NCBI GenBank assembly: GCA_024734555.1
Contig: JANPWX010000026.1
Coordinates: 1,182,783 to 1,246,782, forward strand
Reading direction: 5' to 3'
Source of the DNA: Trochalopteron elliotii
Lineage: Eukaryota > Chordata > Aves > Passeriformes > Leiothrichidae
Length of the DNA stretch: 64,000 nt
Shown here: piece by piece, positions 39,229-54,282 of the stretch
How the letters are laid out: every line of letters begins with the position of its first letter
How positions within the stretch are numbered: position 1 is the first letter of the stretch
Made by a program: the position numbers and the translations under genes
Notes under the pieces: generated by a model
Told to the model about the DNA's origin: nothing
Databases searched by the model: none
What the model saw: the letters and a program-made list of their open reading frames with translations, nothing else

Positions 39229-42200
39229 GTAAGTGCCAATTGTTTTCAAAATGTGGACATTCTTATAATTATCACAAATGTAACATTCATTTTTGGTAAA
39301 AAACATCCAGATGGATAGTTTGCTAAGTATTGTAGTATTTGAAATTACAAAACTATCTAGGAAAAGCGTTGATATTTAGAAAGTAAATGTATTAGCTACT
39401 TTTTTTGGAACTCAGATGAGCAAGACTGCTGCACTCTGGATGGGATGGGCTGCACAGCTTCTGGCAAAGTTCATGTCCTCGACTATGGCTGGTTATTACA
39501 CTTCTGTAAAACATGAGTACCATCAATTTAGTTTCTCCCTTTCCATTCAGTAAATCTGAAACCAGGTGTGATTCCAATCTGTCCACAAATTATTCATTTC
39601 CTTAATAGGTTGCCTTCCAACATTACTGTTGTGAGTGGTTTTTGTGCACAATTTATACTTTCACTGCATCTTACTCTGTGCCAGTGGCTAAGCACTATGT
39701 GAAATAGAATATCCTAGTTAAAGAAACAACCCTTTATCAAGAATATTCAGAGTTCCAAAACTCAAATGTGGATTTCACACCTTTTTTTTTTCCTAACATT
39801 AAGTCTATTAAGGGACAGAACATCCAAACATCTTCATTAAAAATTGCTAAGCAAGCAATGAAAAGTAAAATTGCCAATGGAGGCAGATTGTTCTCTTGAT
39901 ATTTTAGTTTTTTATAGAGATAGGATATGAGCTACTTTAAAAGGGAAACAAAGGAAGGATAGGAGAAAGAGTGAGTGCCAGTTAAATGTTGAAAAAAGAG
40001 GAGGGAATTAAGTGACAAACCAAGCTATATCTTTTTTTATTGCCTTAGGAAGCAATATGTAATCATATCACCTGAGTTAGCTGTTCTTAATTCAGTTGTT
40101 TATGTATCACAGTACTAGTTCATCTCAATTTTCTTGCTTTCTCTCACATGGAGGCTAAATAGAAGCATCTAAAGGCAAACTAAAGTTGATGGTTGATTGG
40201 AGTTGTGTCAGGGCAATTGCATTGTGTATGATGATATGATAATTTACATCATCTGAATGACCTATGGTCCTTCATTTGAGGAGTGTGCAGGGAAAAATAA
40301 TTGAGCCAAAAAAATCCCCTTTATTTTCAACCAAGTTGTGATTTCTAGTTTTCTTTTCAGAGGTAATACAACATTAAGGTGAATCTTCTCTAGATGTAGT
40401 GAGCGTATCCATGATTTATTGTTCAAAATGTTTTCCTGTCTTATGACTTAATATAAATTACAAAAAAACTGTGAAAACTCAGATTAGATTATAGGAATAA
40501 ATTATTTGTGAATACTGAGGGATTTTGAAATGGGCCATTCTTTGTGGACTTTTATGATTTATGTCAGTTATATATGATGTTTGACCCTCTTTCTCGCACA
40601 CCCCATCCCATGCTGTTAATATGAATGTGAGCAACAAGTAGAAGTTTGAACAAACTAATGAGCTGGATGGAAGTGCCCATCTTATTCATTAGCTGTTAGT
40701 TTTGTTAACTAACCATGGAAATAATTTTCAAAGAATTATAAAATATTGGCCACAACTACAACCAAAAGAACTCATTAAACTCTACTTGAAGGGAGATTTT
40801 CTCCAAATAGGCAGTGGTATTGGTGCTCAGCTGCACAAAATTTGTTGTGATTGTATCTGTAACATCACTTGAGGAAATATTTAACCCACTAAACTTCCTG
40901 CAAGATATATTTGTCTCTGTCTAAACTGACAATTCAACTTGGAAGATTTCAGTGGTCTGGAAGACTAACCATGCAGAGAGCAGTCTTTGAAACATATATG
41001 TATCTACAGATATACTTTATTGCATAATGCTATTTTCAGGTGCATTTATTATTTTTTTTCTGTGGTATTCTTTTTTCATATTCTTTAAATTTGTTTGTTT
41101 TCATGTGTTCTTTATGCATGTAATTGCAAAGTTTCAGAAAGATATATTTATTTCACTTACAGCATATGAAATCTTAAAACACTTTCTGCTTAAAATACGG
41201 GTTGGTTCAGATGAAACAAGACTAAATTAATGTTTCAGCATAAAGCATTTTTGTCTTGTCAGTGAGCAACCCCAGTTCACATGCGATATCTAAATGTTTT
41301 GTGCTCTGCAGATGTTCTTGTGAGATAGCTAAATTTTCCTGAAGTTCTTGGGATGGGTTTCTAACAATATTCCTTACACTCTGCATATTTCAGCCACTAC
41401 ATATGGTAGAAGAACAAAATGTTTTTTGTGGTTTCTTAACAGTTCTGATGCTTTCAGAAGCACAGAGGTCCTTAATTCAGAGGACAATTACCGCTCATCC
41501 TTACCAAGTGAAATGCTGGTGTCTCTCTTGTGCCTTGTAACTTCTGTTGAAGTCAGTAGTTCACTATTTAATTTTTATTAATAATTTCATTAGATTGTAT
41601 TTTTTAAGAGGGGAGGATATTGCAGCAGAATTCAAGTTAAATGCTTTTTGACTTCAGCAGGATCCATATATCAGTATAAAGGAGTATTCTGTATCTTATA
41701 TTATATTATAAATACCTAGTAGTTTTATTTTACCTAATTTATAAAAAATTGCTATAAAATACATCTGATTCCTATTTTTATTTTAGTAAGGATATTTTTA
41801 TTGTTCAGTAATGGGTTTTTTTCCTCCTGACACATTTCTGACCTGCTTGTTTTTCCCATCTGTTACTTCTGTTTTCCGCCTCTAAGTCAAGTGCACCAGA
41901 ATAGAAGCCAATACTCAGACACACCCCTTTCTGACACTAATCCCGTCTCTTTCTGCTCTGTGATATTCTTTTTCTTGTTTTACTTAACATGTAACAGATC
42001 TTTTTATACACTGTTTGAGAAAAGAAACACTGCTTTTATGTAAAACACTATGTTAACATTTTACAGTTTTAATGTATGTTGACAAACCCTTATGCTTCTG
42101 AGAATTTTTTTGTATGTGAAAATGATTATCACCAGGGCAAAATACAAATGAAATTAGTTTTATAACACTTCCATAATATGAAAGAAATAACAAGGCAATT

Positions 42201-42328
42201 ACCAACTAAACCTTGCTAACTTTTAATTGCTGGCTTGAAGTCCCATTTGACCTTCCTTAGCTTTCTTTTCCAGCGTTAATTCCTTCAGACAAAACAATAT
42301 CTTATTCCAAACCTATAGTGGAAGATAA

Positions 42329-42345
42329 TTTTTTTTTTTTTTTTT
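42329..42345. repeat. Poly-T tract
   Basis: 17 consecutive T in AT-rich intronic DNA. Confidence 0.95.
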
Positions 42346-45300
42346 GTGATGATTTGGAAACATCAGAAATTGTATTACATTTAAGCAATGTGAAGAATTT
42401 TCTTCCCAGTCTGTGCTTGATTTGGAGACATTCATGTGCTTTTAATAAATAACATTATAAACTTTAAAGTAGAACTAGTTTCTAACAATATTATTCTCAA
42501 AAACTTATACTTCTGAAGTACCAGAAGGTTGACTAGTGACACATATCAACTATTTGCCAAACCTGAAAGGGATCTCAATTCCTTCTAACACTTCTAACAG
42601 AAAAAAACACTGGCACACAGGAAATGATGAGCCACAAAAATATTTCAGTTATGTGGTAGCATTTCAGATCAGCCCATAAGCTTAGTCATAGTTTGAATTA
42701 CAGTACAATAATTTTATTTTTTGAGAATTTAAAAAATTGATTTCAGTATAGAGAAACAAGATGTAATATCTTTCTAAAAAACCCCAGCAAAATCAGTAAA
42801 AAAAAAATTCTGAATTTAGGCTGAGAGTGAGGTGGTTGTTGTCCTGATATTGCACAAAGATATGCAATATGATGTTGTAATGAATATGATAGTGTGACTT
42901 TGCCTGTTAGTTTTAGCAACTTAAAGAACATGTTTTGAAAGATAGAAAAAGTGCACCACCTAAGATTTGGAAAATACACACTTTTCATAGCATTTTCAAA
43001 ATGTGCATGCAAATAATTTTAATCATATTAACTTGAAGAGTTTTTTTCTTTAGTTAAGAGCACTTTGATACCAAATGTATAGGATACTTTTAACATGTTT
43101 GCTGGCTGCTATTGAACTGAGCTTTGAACATCACTAAAACTCAAAATTAAACCATTTAGAGAATTTTGACTGACATAATTTTAATTATAACTTGAGTTTC
43201 TAATTGTACTCCATGCCTCTCATTTTATGCTTACCTTAATAATCTGTATGTAAAACCATTGTTGACTCACAGATTAGTTTCAAAAATGTAATTCTCTATG
43301 ATTATGAACATATTGCCAGACTCTTCTGATATCATTAGCAAACATCTGCTCCTTTTATAATCTTTAGCTACTGAAATTAGAGAGGAAATCATATAGGAAT
43401 CACCTGCATATCTTACTAGCTTTTTACTCTTTAAACAGTTACCATACATTCACAACATTCCTGGTCTTTTCTGAAATCCCAGATTGGTGTAATCTTTTTC
43501 TATGCACTGATGAATGTAAGACAAGATGTAGTGAAAAAAAGCTTAAGAAATTTCAAAATTGAAAGAATTTAAGATACAAAAGCAGTAAGGCCTTATTTGA
43601 GTAATTACTTAGTACTTTTGACAATGGACAAAGCGATACATGTTCTGATGCACAATCCATGATACCAGCTTCCTTTGTCATGTTAAAACCATTAACTGTG
43701 GCAAAAAATACAGTTTATTACATTCTGTAATGTATCCAGCAATTCCTTTTGTCTACTCAAGCAAATGATTCTTAATTCATTTTTCAACACACCCGTATTA
43801 ATTGTGTGTGGTTAGAATCTGAACTGCAATACTCCTGTACTGAACTTACTAATGTTTTAGTTTATTATGCTGTAGTAGCTTCTCTACTAGATCAGTACAT
43901 TTCAGAAAAAAATGTAGTACTTTAGAGAATATGTAGCAGCAAAAGGTTGGTAAATATTTGTTCAATCTGACCTACAGTGTTTATTCGGAAGTTTTTTCCT
44001 TTGTCATTATGTTCCAATTTACCAAAGTGAATAAATTTTTAAGAGTTGGTATGAGAACTTTTGAATTAAGTAGGCCAAATACTCTCCCCTTTTTCCTGTT
44101 TTGTTCTCCTCCTACTCAACTGAAACTCAAATCACTTCTGCTACTTAAGAATTGTCATGAGAAACAGAGTTCTGTTTTACACCTGAATAATTCTCTTTTC
44201 CCTTTCTTACAAAAGACCAACAGATGTAGCGTTATTAACTGAAAGTTTTGGAGTGTTCTTTCTTTATTATTATATTGGAATGGCTTTATCATGATTAACA
44301 TTTATAGAAATTATAATGCTCAGGTCTGAATCAATTTGGAGTCAGATTATGAAATGCATTTAAAGGAAACAAGTGTCTTCATGTGTGAAAATAGTTTTAG
44401 TATAACAATTAATCATAGTATTTATTTTTCAGCAGCCTTGAAGCTCATTTTGAGAAAGCAAAGTGTGTGAATCAGTGTCAGATATCAGTTTGGGGTAATA
44501 TCTTTGAAAACAGTGGGATTATACGACACAGAAAGTATACACTAAGAGCAAGGTCTCTTCGGTATATACAGGTTTATGAAAATGTTTTCTTATTTCTTTT
44601 AAACAAAGCATTATTTGACAATGCTGAGATCCAATTTTGATCTCTGTCAATACAGCACAGTATTTGTTTAGTAACCTAGTCAGACCTTCTACCACTGTAA
44701 TGTTATGGACATAAACAGTATAAACTGCACAAATATGACCTCATGAGTAGTTATCTTGAGGTAAACACACTTTATGTTAGTCAAGAAATTAATTTAAAAT
44801 GCTAAAGTAATAACAAGTGAATACAACATGGTGCATACATTTTACAGAATTGCAGCATTTACCTTAAGCTAAATTCCAGACCTACATTGCATACCAGTGA
44901 AAAATTGTCTGCAGTTTTATTGTGTTAGTGTCAGGGGAGGAACAGTATCACATAGAATTTCTTGAGTGTTTTATTACAAATTATGTCTGCATTTTCACAG
45001 AGGAGTTATTTCCAACTTATACTGCTTGCCAAGTCCATTTTTGCTAAGAGCAAATATATATACAAAAAGATAATAATTAAAAAAAAATAGTTTTTTTTAA
45101 AAACTAAAAACCAATTTAGACTAAATGAGACTTAAAAGTTTTTGTAAATTATACAAAAAAATCACAGCTGTCAGTGTATATTCAAAAAATCAATTGGAAT
45201 AATGAGATGCATCTACTTCTTCTTAAATGCACATCCATTATTTCTGCCTCTTTTTAAAACTATGTGTGCAGATGCACATGTATTCTGATAACTACTACAG

Positions 45301-48300
45301 AGATAACTGCTGATATTTATTACATATAATTATAATATGTATTATATGATAATTTATATATATGATCCTATATGCATTATGTAGTAATGAATATGTAATG
45401 ATGGTGTAGAAAATATGGAAGCAAAATATTCTACAACTGAGCTCTGTTGCATTCATAAAAGGATGAAATTCTTCGTGTCTTGACTTGTTAGTAGCTTTAG
45501 GAATTATACATACAAAGAATTTCTTTCTTTGGATTTTCTTTACAGCAGGAAAATGTGCATATGAGTTTGGTTTTCTTCTCATATGTAATATTCATGGCAT
45601 TCAGAAACTTGGAAAGGAAAAAGATGGTCTGTGTCAAAATTCCAGGCAAGAACTCTTTTCCAAAATGATATATCTATTCTAACAAGAGATACAACGGTTA
45701 TTTCTGCATGTAGTAGCATAGCAGAGCTAAAATAAGAGATTGGTATTCCTATTTTTTTTTTAATTCATCCATGTCCTCTTAAAATTTAGGTTGCGTTCTG
45801 TTAAATTATTCAATCTATTTCAAAGCAGACGTTGTGAACTTGACAAGAGAGAATAGGTTCAGTGGTATTCATGAAGTTTCTCTCTGTAGTGCACAAACAC
45901 CTAATTTGAACAGGTACAGTGGGGAAGAGCTTCAGAGCTGGCAGGGGAGGGGAGTGCTGAATACTGACTGGAATACATATTAATTCCTATTTAGACTTTA
46001 CTAGCTTTAAAGAAGTCACTCAGAGGATGAATGTAGCAATTTTGGTTATTTAAATTTAAATGTATTGGTAGTCTGAATTTTAATGTTGTGTGACCCACAA
46101 AACACTTTGAATGGCAATACAGTTTGATTTTTTTTAAAATGTAGATACTTTTTAAAGCTTCCATGTAAGAGTAGTTACTGTTTAACTTGTAATGTTACAG
46201 TAAAAATGTTTGGGATAATTTCTTGTGTTGTTTCAGGAGTAGGCTGAGGAGAGTTAATGAATATGACTTGAGTTTAAGTTAGTCTATTCTTTTATTATTA
46301 ATAGTGTTGAGGGCTTAAAGTTAAAAATTGATGCTAAAAGCTTTGTAGTTTTATGTATTAAGATTCTTCTTTGTGCTTAAGACAATGAATATGTTCAATA
46401 ATGGCTTTGGTTTACCTCTTTCATCTTGAAAGTGGTACACAAACCACAAATGGCTGTGTGAGGTAATTTAAATTAGCTCTTGAGGACTGACGGTTTACAC
46501 TAAATTCACAGAAAAAGTATACTTGGATCCTTTTATACAGATATATATACATTAGTGCAGTGTCTGTAGGCTATGCATGCCATGTTTCTCACATGCAGTG
46601 AATATTTCTTTGAATGCACTAACAATAGAAATCTAAATGTAAAATGGGTCATTTCCTCTGAAGCTTAGGTGGTTTAAAATACTATTTACCTCTTTCGTGT
46701 CCCTTACTCCTTTGCAAAACCTTCATTCTCAGAATGAAGAGCAAAATATGATTCTTATCAGCACCACAGATATCTTAGTTAAGTTTGGCAGATAATAGCC
46801 AGGTGGAGCAGGCTATTTCACACTATTTGTAATGTAGCAGGCAATTATTATGAACAAAAATAAACAAATGAGAATGATAGAAAGTGCAGTTCACATTTTG
46901 TGTAACAGACTGTTGAAGCAAGATAATCTTCCTATCTGAACAACTTCAAGTTTTCCTTTTAGAACAGATTTTCACAAAGCATGCCAGAAACTGTCTTAAT
47001 GCTATTAAATTAAAAACTTGTGTTTTATTTGTAAATAAAAAGTATACAATGTAACAGCTAATAAATGTATATTAGAATTCTTGGGAAAGCAACTTCTCTT
47101 ATTGACTTTAATTTGCCAATAGCATAACCCTTGCTTTAGCAGATCTCAGTATTATCTCAATATGTTTATATAAAATAGTCTGTTGTGATACCTCATTACT
47201 GAACAAAAAGGAGGCTATGATATAAATATCACTGAAAAAGATATACATAGAAATAATTTTAAAAATCCACAGGGATCTTTACATGGTCTACAATAATTTT
47301 TTTATAGATAACTTAAAATCCAATGTAGTTCAATTAGACTGTTCATACAGAAGCATTTAAAGCTGAGGAAGGGTTGTCATGAAAGAAAAAGTGAAGCTGA
47401 GGAGGAATACATAACATTCAGAAGTAAAAGATCTGTATATAGACTGGTATTTCAGAAATAAATTCTATTTAATTTATATATATATTTTTAATAAATAGCT
47501 GTAAATAGGTATCTTCTTCATTCAGGTATGAGGCTACTGGTTTTTATTGCATATTTATAACACTGATAGCAATCAACATAACTTGCTTATAGGTTTTCTG
47601 TGCTGTTTATAGGCCGTAAACTTCTAAGAACACTTATGCATAAAAAGCCTGACACGTTTGTGTTACATAGAAGAAATTTCCATACTCATGCCATCTTAAA
47701 CAGAATTACTTTTTGCATTCATATAGTATTTTTCAGAATACTATTGATTATACATTAAAAACATGTTTTCTGCTATCAAATAACTCTTGCAAGCAACTAA
47801 AAGGAAAATCAGAACTTATATAAACTTGAAAAATGAGTCTGTTGAACATAATTTCCACCTCAGCTCTCACTCCCAATCATTGCAGAAGTGTAGATCATTC
47901 AGATGCTGGTTGATACAATTACCGTATTCATTTTTTGCCTTTGCCTTTGAATAGCAAGTGTCGATGTGTTTCATTATCATTAAGGTTGTGTTCTAGTTTA
48001 CTCCAAGCACGCTCTTTTGTCACTTGCCTTGGACGCCAGAACATGATTGATGGTGTCAGATCCTGTTAACGTTTACATCATAACTGAAAGTAGATGTCAC
48101 AGTGAAGTGCAAATTACAGACTGCTAAAATGCCTGCCACTAACAATTATGGTGGGGCAGTATAAAATTTCTCATTTGTTTCCAAAGGTCAGATTAATAAA
48201 GCTGTGTGGCACATTATCATAAAGGGTGGACCCAGCTGTCTGTTTAGATTATGCTTAAGAGTCTAGTGTTTCTAAGGAAACTTTGCAAGGAATGAATGCA

Positions 48301-48404
48301 TACATGTTAACTAGCAGTTTTAATGTAGGTAATTATTACACCTTATTCTGAAGGGATCCAAGCCAGAGGTAGTAGTCACTCAAAAGTCTTTCTGCTTCTT
48401 AATT

Positions 48405-48406
<2 letters not shown>

Positions 48407-48439
<33 letters not shown>
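48407..48439. repeat. (TA)n microsatellite
   Basis: An uninterrupted TA dinucleotide run of 33 bases is followed by gtatgg. Confidence 0.97.
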
Positions 48440-48444
<5 letters not shown>

Positions 48445-51400
48445 GGTGGTTTTTTTATAAATTTCCTTTTTAATCCTTAAATTTAAAGTAGCTCCCCAAG
48501 ACCTGAAAAGCTAATTCCTTAGATGAATGAGCTGTAAATTAAAGTGCATCAAATATTAAAAATAGATCTACTCATATATATTCCTACATGACACAAATTA
48601 AAACAAGGAACTTAGATATTTAAATAAAATATTTTAATTCTATTAAAACAATGAATAGATATCTTATAGCTTAAAATGTAATTCAAGAGAGTAAAATTAA
48701 AAATTATGTTTATACTGTAGCTATTCAAGTGATTAGTACAAAAAGCATACAAAGTTTTTTGTTTATGCAATTGTGTACGTCTTTAGCAAATTAACACAGC
48801 TTTCTACCCTTTCTTCATAATAATAAAATTTCTGCTCATTTTTCAAAGCAGTTTTTTTTTAATGTTTGATGAAATGTAAAAATTAATTTGCTATTATTTA
48901 AAAAAGGTGGTCTTTTGTTTGGTTTTTTTCTTTACTTCAAATACACATAACAGCATTCTGGGAGGAAAAAAGGAGACTTCTGATTTGGCAATAAGTTGAC
49001 AGTATAGTTACTAAGATATAGATCTGAATATAGTACTGAAGGAATTGATGTTTTAGACTGCATTTAATTTAACCAAAAGCAAATACAGAGAAGGGTTACT
49101 CTAGTGAGGAGACAGTATTTTTAAGTAAAACTCAAGAACACAGTTTGTTTTTCCTAGCAGAATGAGATGCTTTGAAAGCATGTTGATACAAATGCTTGAA
49201 AAAAGCATGGAACTCCTGAAATGAAAAGTTACATAGATTATAATTATTTTAAACAAGAGGCAGTACTCCTTGCATGCAGCAAGATATTTCTCAGTGTGCA
49301 GTTTTTTCCTCTTTCCATCAATTAATGTGAAACTAAAAACGCTATGTGTGATTGTGTACAAATAATAAAGTAAAAACTTGAGAGAAACCTCTTTCAGAAG
49401 GAATTTCCCTGCTTCTGTGAAACTAAGGAAGAGATTTGGTGTTTTACCTGTACACAAATTTATTTGAGTTCATGCAAAGTGATGCATTAATGAAAGAAAA
49501 ACCTCAGGAAATTGCCTGAAAGAGATGGTAGAAGGAGTCACTCAGCTTCTCCTTCTAAATTGAAGCAAGATTTCTCTTATCTGGAAGACTAATCCAAGGC
49601 GTTATAGGGCAAGGTAAAATGTTTCATTTTATGAATTATGATAAAACACTCTGGTTTTTTACATTTAAATACCAGTGTAAAGGTAACTTCATTTGTGCAG
49701 ACATGGCCTGGATAATTTTCTCTAAAACCTTCTTTTTTTCCCTGTTCTTTCCCACCTGTGCCCCATTTTGCCTAAGATCTATTTCCCTTTTTCATACCAG
49801 CCATTTGTGTCTTTCAAGATTTGGCATGGCAGGACGTTATCTTTGTTCTCAGGGGAGAATGTGTAAAGCTTACAATGTAACCTCCCTTGAATATTGAAGG
49901 GTAGGATATGCCTTTGAACTTTCAAAGGTTTTTAGAGATTAAGTGTTTGAAATAACTTCTAGTTTTCTTCATGGTCATAGGGCACAGAGTTTTCAGTTTC
50001 TTTGAAAATGAGTGAATTTTATGGGCCTGAGTGAAAACAGCTAAGGTGAACATTCAGTTTGGATTATGTCTTTCCAGGCTTATTTTTTGTAAATTAAACT
50101 ACTCTTCCATCACCTTGGAGGGCCTGGTAAATCTTCAAGAAATAATTGTATTTTATTTATGAATAGGGATTCAAATATATTCTAGTTTCAAAAATACTTT
50201 ATGAAATCATAGTAGGGTAAATTTTGACTCATTCTTAGAGATTTTTTAAGCATATATGATGTATAGATAACTGTCAGAAAAAGTTTGTCTTTCAAAATTG
50301 TAATAGTTGACAATAAGGTTTGCCAGATTTTGTTTTCCTCGGCTATGGAAAGGATATCCATATGATATCATTGCAACAAGAGCAACAAACTGTAATTCTG
50401 TGTGGCCCTGCATAATTACATGCAGGCCTTTGGCTGTTTAGGCAGCAGTTATTGATCAAAAAACTGTTTATCAGAGTTCCCAGCCTGGGAAAGAAATACA
50501 GTGGGAGAGATTTTTGTCCATAACACTTTTCAGAATTTTCTTGGACAGAGGTTGGTTAAAAGGTGAATCCATGGCTGATAAAGTAATGACTGATTGTTGG
50601 TTAAGTAATCTAAGAGATTTGACATGAATGGTTACACATCTAAATACCATTCTATAAGCAAGTGATTTTGTGTTCAATGGCAACATGATAGAGCAGGATT
50701 CTTTCTTCTCTTTGTGCTTGCTGGACTTCGTAGCACATAGAATTTATTTAGACACAAGGTGCCCAGGATATAAATTTTTGTTTCTCTAGCATTTGGTGTC
50801 CTGTCTAGACTTAACCTAAGCATAGGCTTAGATTGCTATGTTGGCAGGATATCAAATCAAAAATTCTCAAAAATAAGATTCAAATTGCTCTTTATTTAAA
50901 CTATGCACAAAAAACACATGTACATTTGGGAATGCTGGCCCACTAGCAATAATCAGTCAAATCTTGATGTTTTCATTCTTTTAAAGGACTGTAAAAATCC
51001 ATGGCAGCATTATTTTAATGGAAATTTAAGAAAGCATTTCATTATCTCAGAAATAAATAAATCCAAGAATAATAAAACAAGCATTTTTCTTAGCTTTTTA
51101 AAGACCTGCATAGAGCTGATTAAATGAAGGCTCTCAGAAGGAAGGAAAGATTAGAGAATTTTAGCAAATAGAAAGGCATACAAAATTCCCATTTGTATTA
51201 TAAGTGCCACCAAGTTTCTAATAAGCACACATTGATTCTTCCTCATAAAATGTAAAAGCTGTGATTTTGTAGCCTTAAGGATAATTGCCCACTAAAAATG
51301 CATTACAAATGGAGGAAAAAATCTCAATAAAAACATTCTGGTATCATAATCATAATTTCTATGCTCAAGGGATCATATACGTAGGTTGCACTCTGGTCTA

Positions 51401-54062
51401 ATTAACAGTGGTCTGACCTTCTTTCCCCAGAAACACTGAAAAATCTTATTACTCTTTATAATTGTAGCTGACATCTCAAAACTAAAGCAATACATAGAGT
51501 TAGGAGTATCATGGATGGAATGGGTTGGCAGAAGTCATACAGAGTGATGAAAGCCAAAGTGAATGTATTTATATTCCTAAACATAATCTTTCTAAGGTGG
51601 TTCAACATACTTCTGTGTAAATATATATTAATAAACTTATTGAAATGTGTCTGTATGTTCACAGACGTACAGATAAAATGTCGGGACAGACATACAATAA
51701 AAAGTGTGTAGAAAGAGGATCTCAGAACAGAAATGAGAATCTAGGAAAAAAGATTTCTTGTAAGTTTTCAATAGCCTTTAAATACGTGTTTTAAGCAACC
51801 ATTTTGAGGTATCATGTCATTTATAGCAAGTGTAATGAAAGTAGCAGAAAATGCTGAACTTTTTCCAATTCCTTTTTTTTATTTTCACTTCAGACTGAAG
51901 TGTTGGATTAGGCAGAACTTGGAAGTGTAACATAGTTTGAGATTAAAATATGCAACCTTAAATATACAGTATTATAGATATTTTTTCTTTCAAATTTGGG
52001 TTTTTATAGAGTGTTTGGGGAGGTTTTTGGTAAAGCATGTCACTTGACTCTCTGTGACTATGCACTCATTCTGGAAGAACGCTCTTTAAAGCATTAGCAT
52101 TTTTCTTAGGTCTGTATTTTAACACACTTGCTGGACATACTGATTGCTAGATGTGCAAGGTGTGTGACCTGTTATCTGTTTTCCTGGACTATTAAGGAAA
52201 AAAAAAGTCTTTTTATGTGCCTGTTTATCTTCATAAGCAGTCAATTGCAAACGACATTTCTTCCTTTCATTGTTTCTCTGGAGAGGTATTATGAGACATG
52301 AAACCTGTTTACTTTCAAGCTCTTCTGTACTGACTGAGATTGCCCTTTTCCACATGTCTACTTTATTCTTGCAGTTGTGGCTCAGAGTTAAGGAGAATCA
52401 TAAATGCAAGCAAGCTACAGGCTTGCCATGAGGACCATGAAGGTCAGTGCTGTTTCCCACACTGGGATTGCAGTGTCTCATCAGGCACCTTAGCAATCTG
52501 ATCTAGTTGCTATCAGAAAAGTCAATATTTGCATTTTGTTGAATATGCATGCCCACCAGTGTTTGGAAAAAGGGTTATTTGGTATCTGTGCTTGTATGAT
52601 TATCTTGTTTGCATTCAGAAGATACTATCTGCAAATCCTCTAATGATTCAAAGACAACGTTGTATTGAAGTTATTTCATTATTAGGATTAATTCATTGCT
52701 ATTCTAAATTAAAAAGGCTTAGCATTTTTTGTTCTTTAATTTCAGATAGGGCACTGGAAGGACAACTTAAAGAACAATGTCAAAAAATGCTTTAACTCTT
52801 GGAATGTTAAGTGTACACAGAGAAGCCATTTCAGTTCATGTTATGTTTGCATATCACTTTTAAAAGAACTTTTGAATCACGGTGGTTGCTGAGAAACATT
52901 GGTTTCCCTGCAAACAGTAGTGCAGAATGGATTAATGATTTTTAAATGGCCTAAAAATGAATTGATGGAATTTTAAAAAAACTCCTAATTTGAATATGAG
53001 GATTTTCTTAACTTGTGTGCGATCACCTTTTGCAGGCCATAGAGTCAAAAACATTCTCTACTGGTAGATTCTTATATACGTATATTGAATTTGATTGACT
53101 TCAGTGGGATTCTGCAGGTGTGCTTGATTTTGATGGCAGACAGAGACATAAATCAGAGCACATAGTTGTAACAGACTTAAAATGCAGAAAAAAAAATCTT
53201 TCTCGGAGTACCATCAAAGTAGCTTAGCAATACATTTACAAAATTGCTCCCTTGTGCTTCGGGAAATATTGAGCAGAGGTCAGTCATTTAGAAATTTATA
53301 GCTCTTTTCAGAGTGATTCAGTTCATGAAAATGCTGTTACTTTCTTTATACAGAAGATTTCTAAATTCGTCGATTGAGGTAGAAGAGGTGGGTTGTGCTT
53401 AGCACAAAAACGGGGACCAAAAAAACCTGCCATCTTCCAACAGCAGATGGAAACAATGCATTTTAAAGTTTCCTTTTGAAGGGAGTACCCCTCTGTTAAA
53501 CATAATTTTGACCAGCCAATTTAATTGTGACTCTGCTCATCAAACACAGTATCTGTAGAAGATGGAGCTGGATGTAAGACTAACCAGGGAAGAGTTTTCA
53601 GGTAGCAAGAGGGAGGCCTGGCCACTTCCTCTGGCACCATTCTCAAAATAAGAGAGCTGGATACCAGTGAACCAATTCAGTTAATTGTATCTTAATTTTT
53701 TCTTGGTCTTTGACTCAGGACTTGTGAGCTTTACATTGAGTGGGTGAATCACATTATGCATACAAAGAAAGCTAGCAGACACCTAAGTATTTATTCTGTC
53801 CTGAATGTTTTCTGACTTGAGATGGTGTAGAGGCCCAGAGAATCTGACTTTATTTGCAGGGTGGACTGTGGTAATGCTACTTTGTGAAATGTAAAATTCT
53901 CCACTTAAGAAATAGACAGAGAGGAAAACTCTTCTGTAAGAACATCCGTGGACGGCAGGGAGAGGGAACTCTGCCAACTTGAGACATTCTAGAACATGTG
54001 GTTTTATTGCAAGGGTCGTGGGTAAAAAGGGCCTTGCCTTCAGCCACCAGCCTCGGCTGAAG

Positions 54063-54282
54063 GGAAGTCCCAAAGAGTGAGGGAGAGAGAACAAGAGGGT
54101 AAGAGGTAAGAGAGGAGAGAGCAAGAGAGCCAAAGAGAGGTGGCAGGGGTTGGAGCGCAGGGGCAAGAGAGCTAGAGAGAGAGCAAGAGAGGAGGAGAGT
54201 CAGAGAGAGAGCAAGAGAGGAGGAGNNNNNGAGGAGGAGAGTCAGAGAGAGAGCAAGAGAGGAGGAGAGTCAGAGAGCGAGG
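54063..54282 (+). repeat. Purine-rich (GA) stretch with a 28-bp tandem array
   Basis: Almost all bases on the plus strand are purines. From about 54181 a unit beginning gcaagagaggaggagagtca recurs at 54183 and 54211 (period 28) and again at 54253 after a run of Ns. The array probably belongs to the surrounding LTR. Confidence 0.85.
54226..54230. other. Assembly gap (5 N)
   Basis: Five undetermined bases interrupt the 28-bp tandem array. The repeat register on the two sides does not fit a 5-base gap. Confidence 0.97.

Noticed and set aside
53783..54166. 127-codon minus-strand ORF
   Set aside because: It is the translation of a CT-rich LTR segment, with Leu/Ser/Pro low complexity, and crosses the AATAAA signal.
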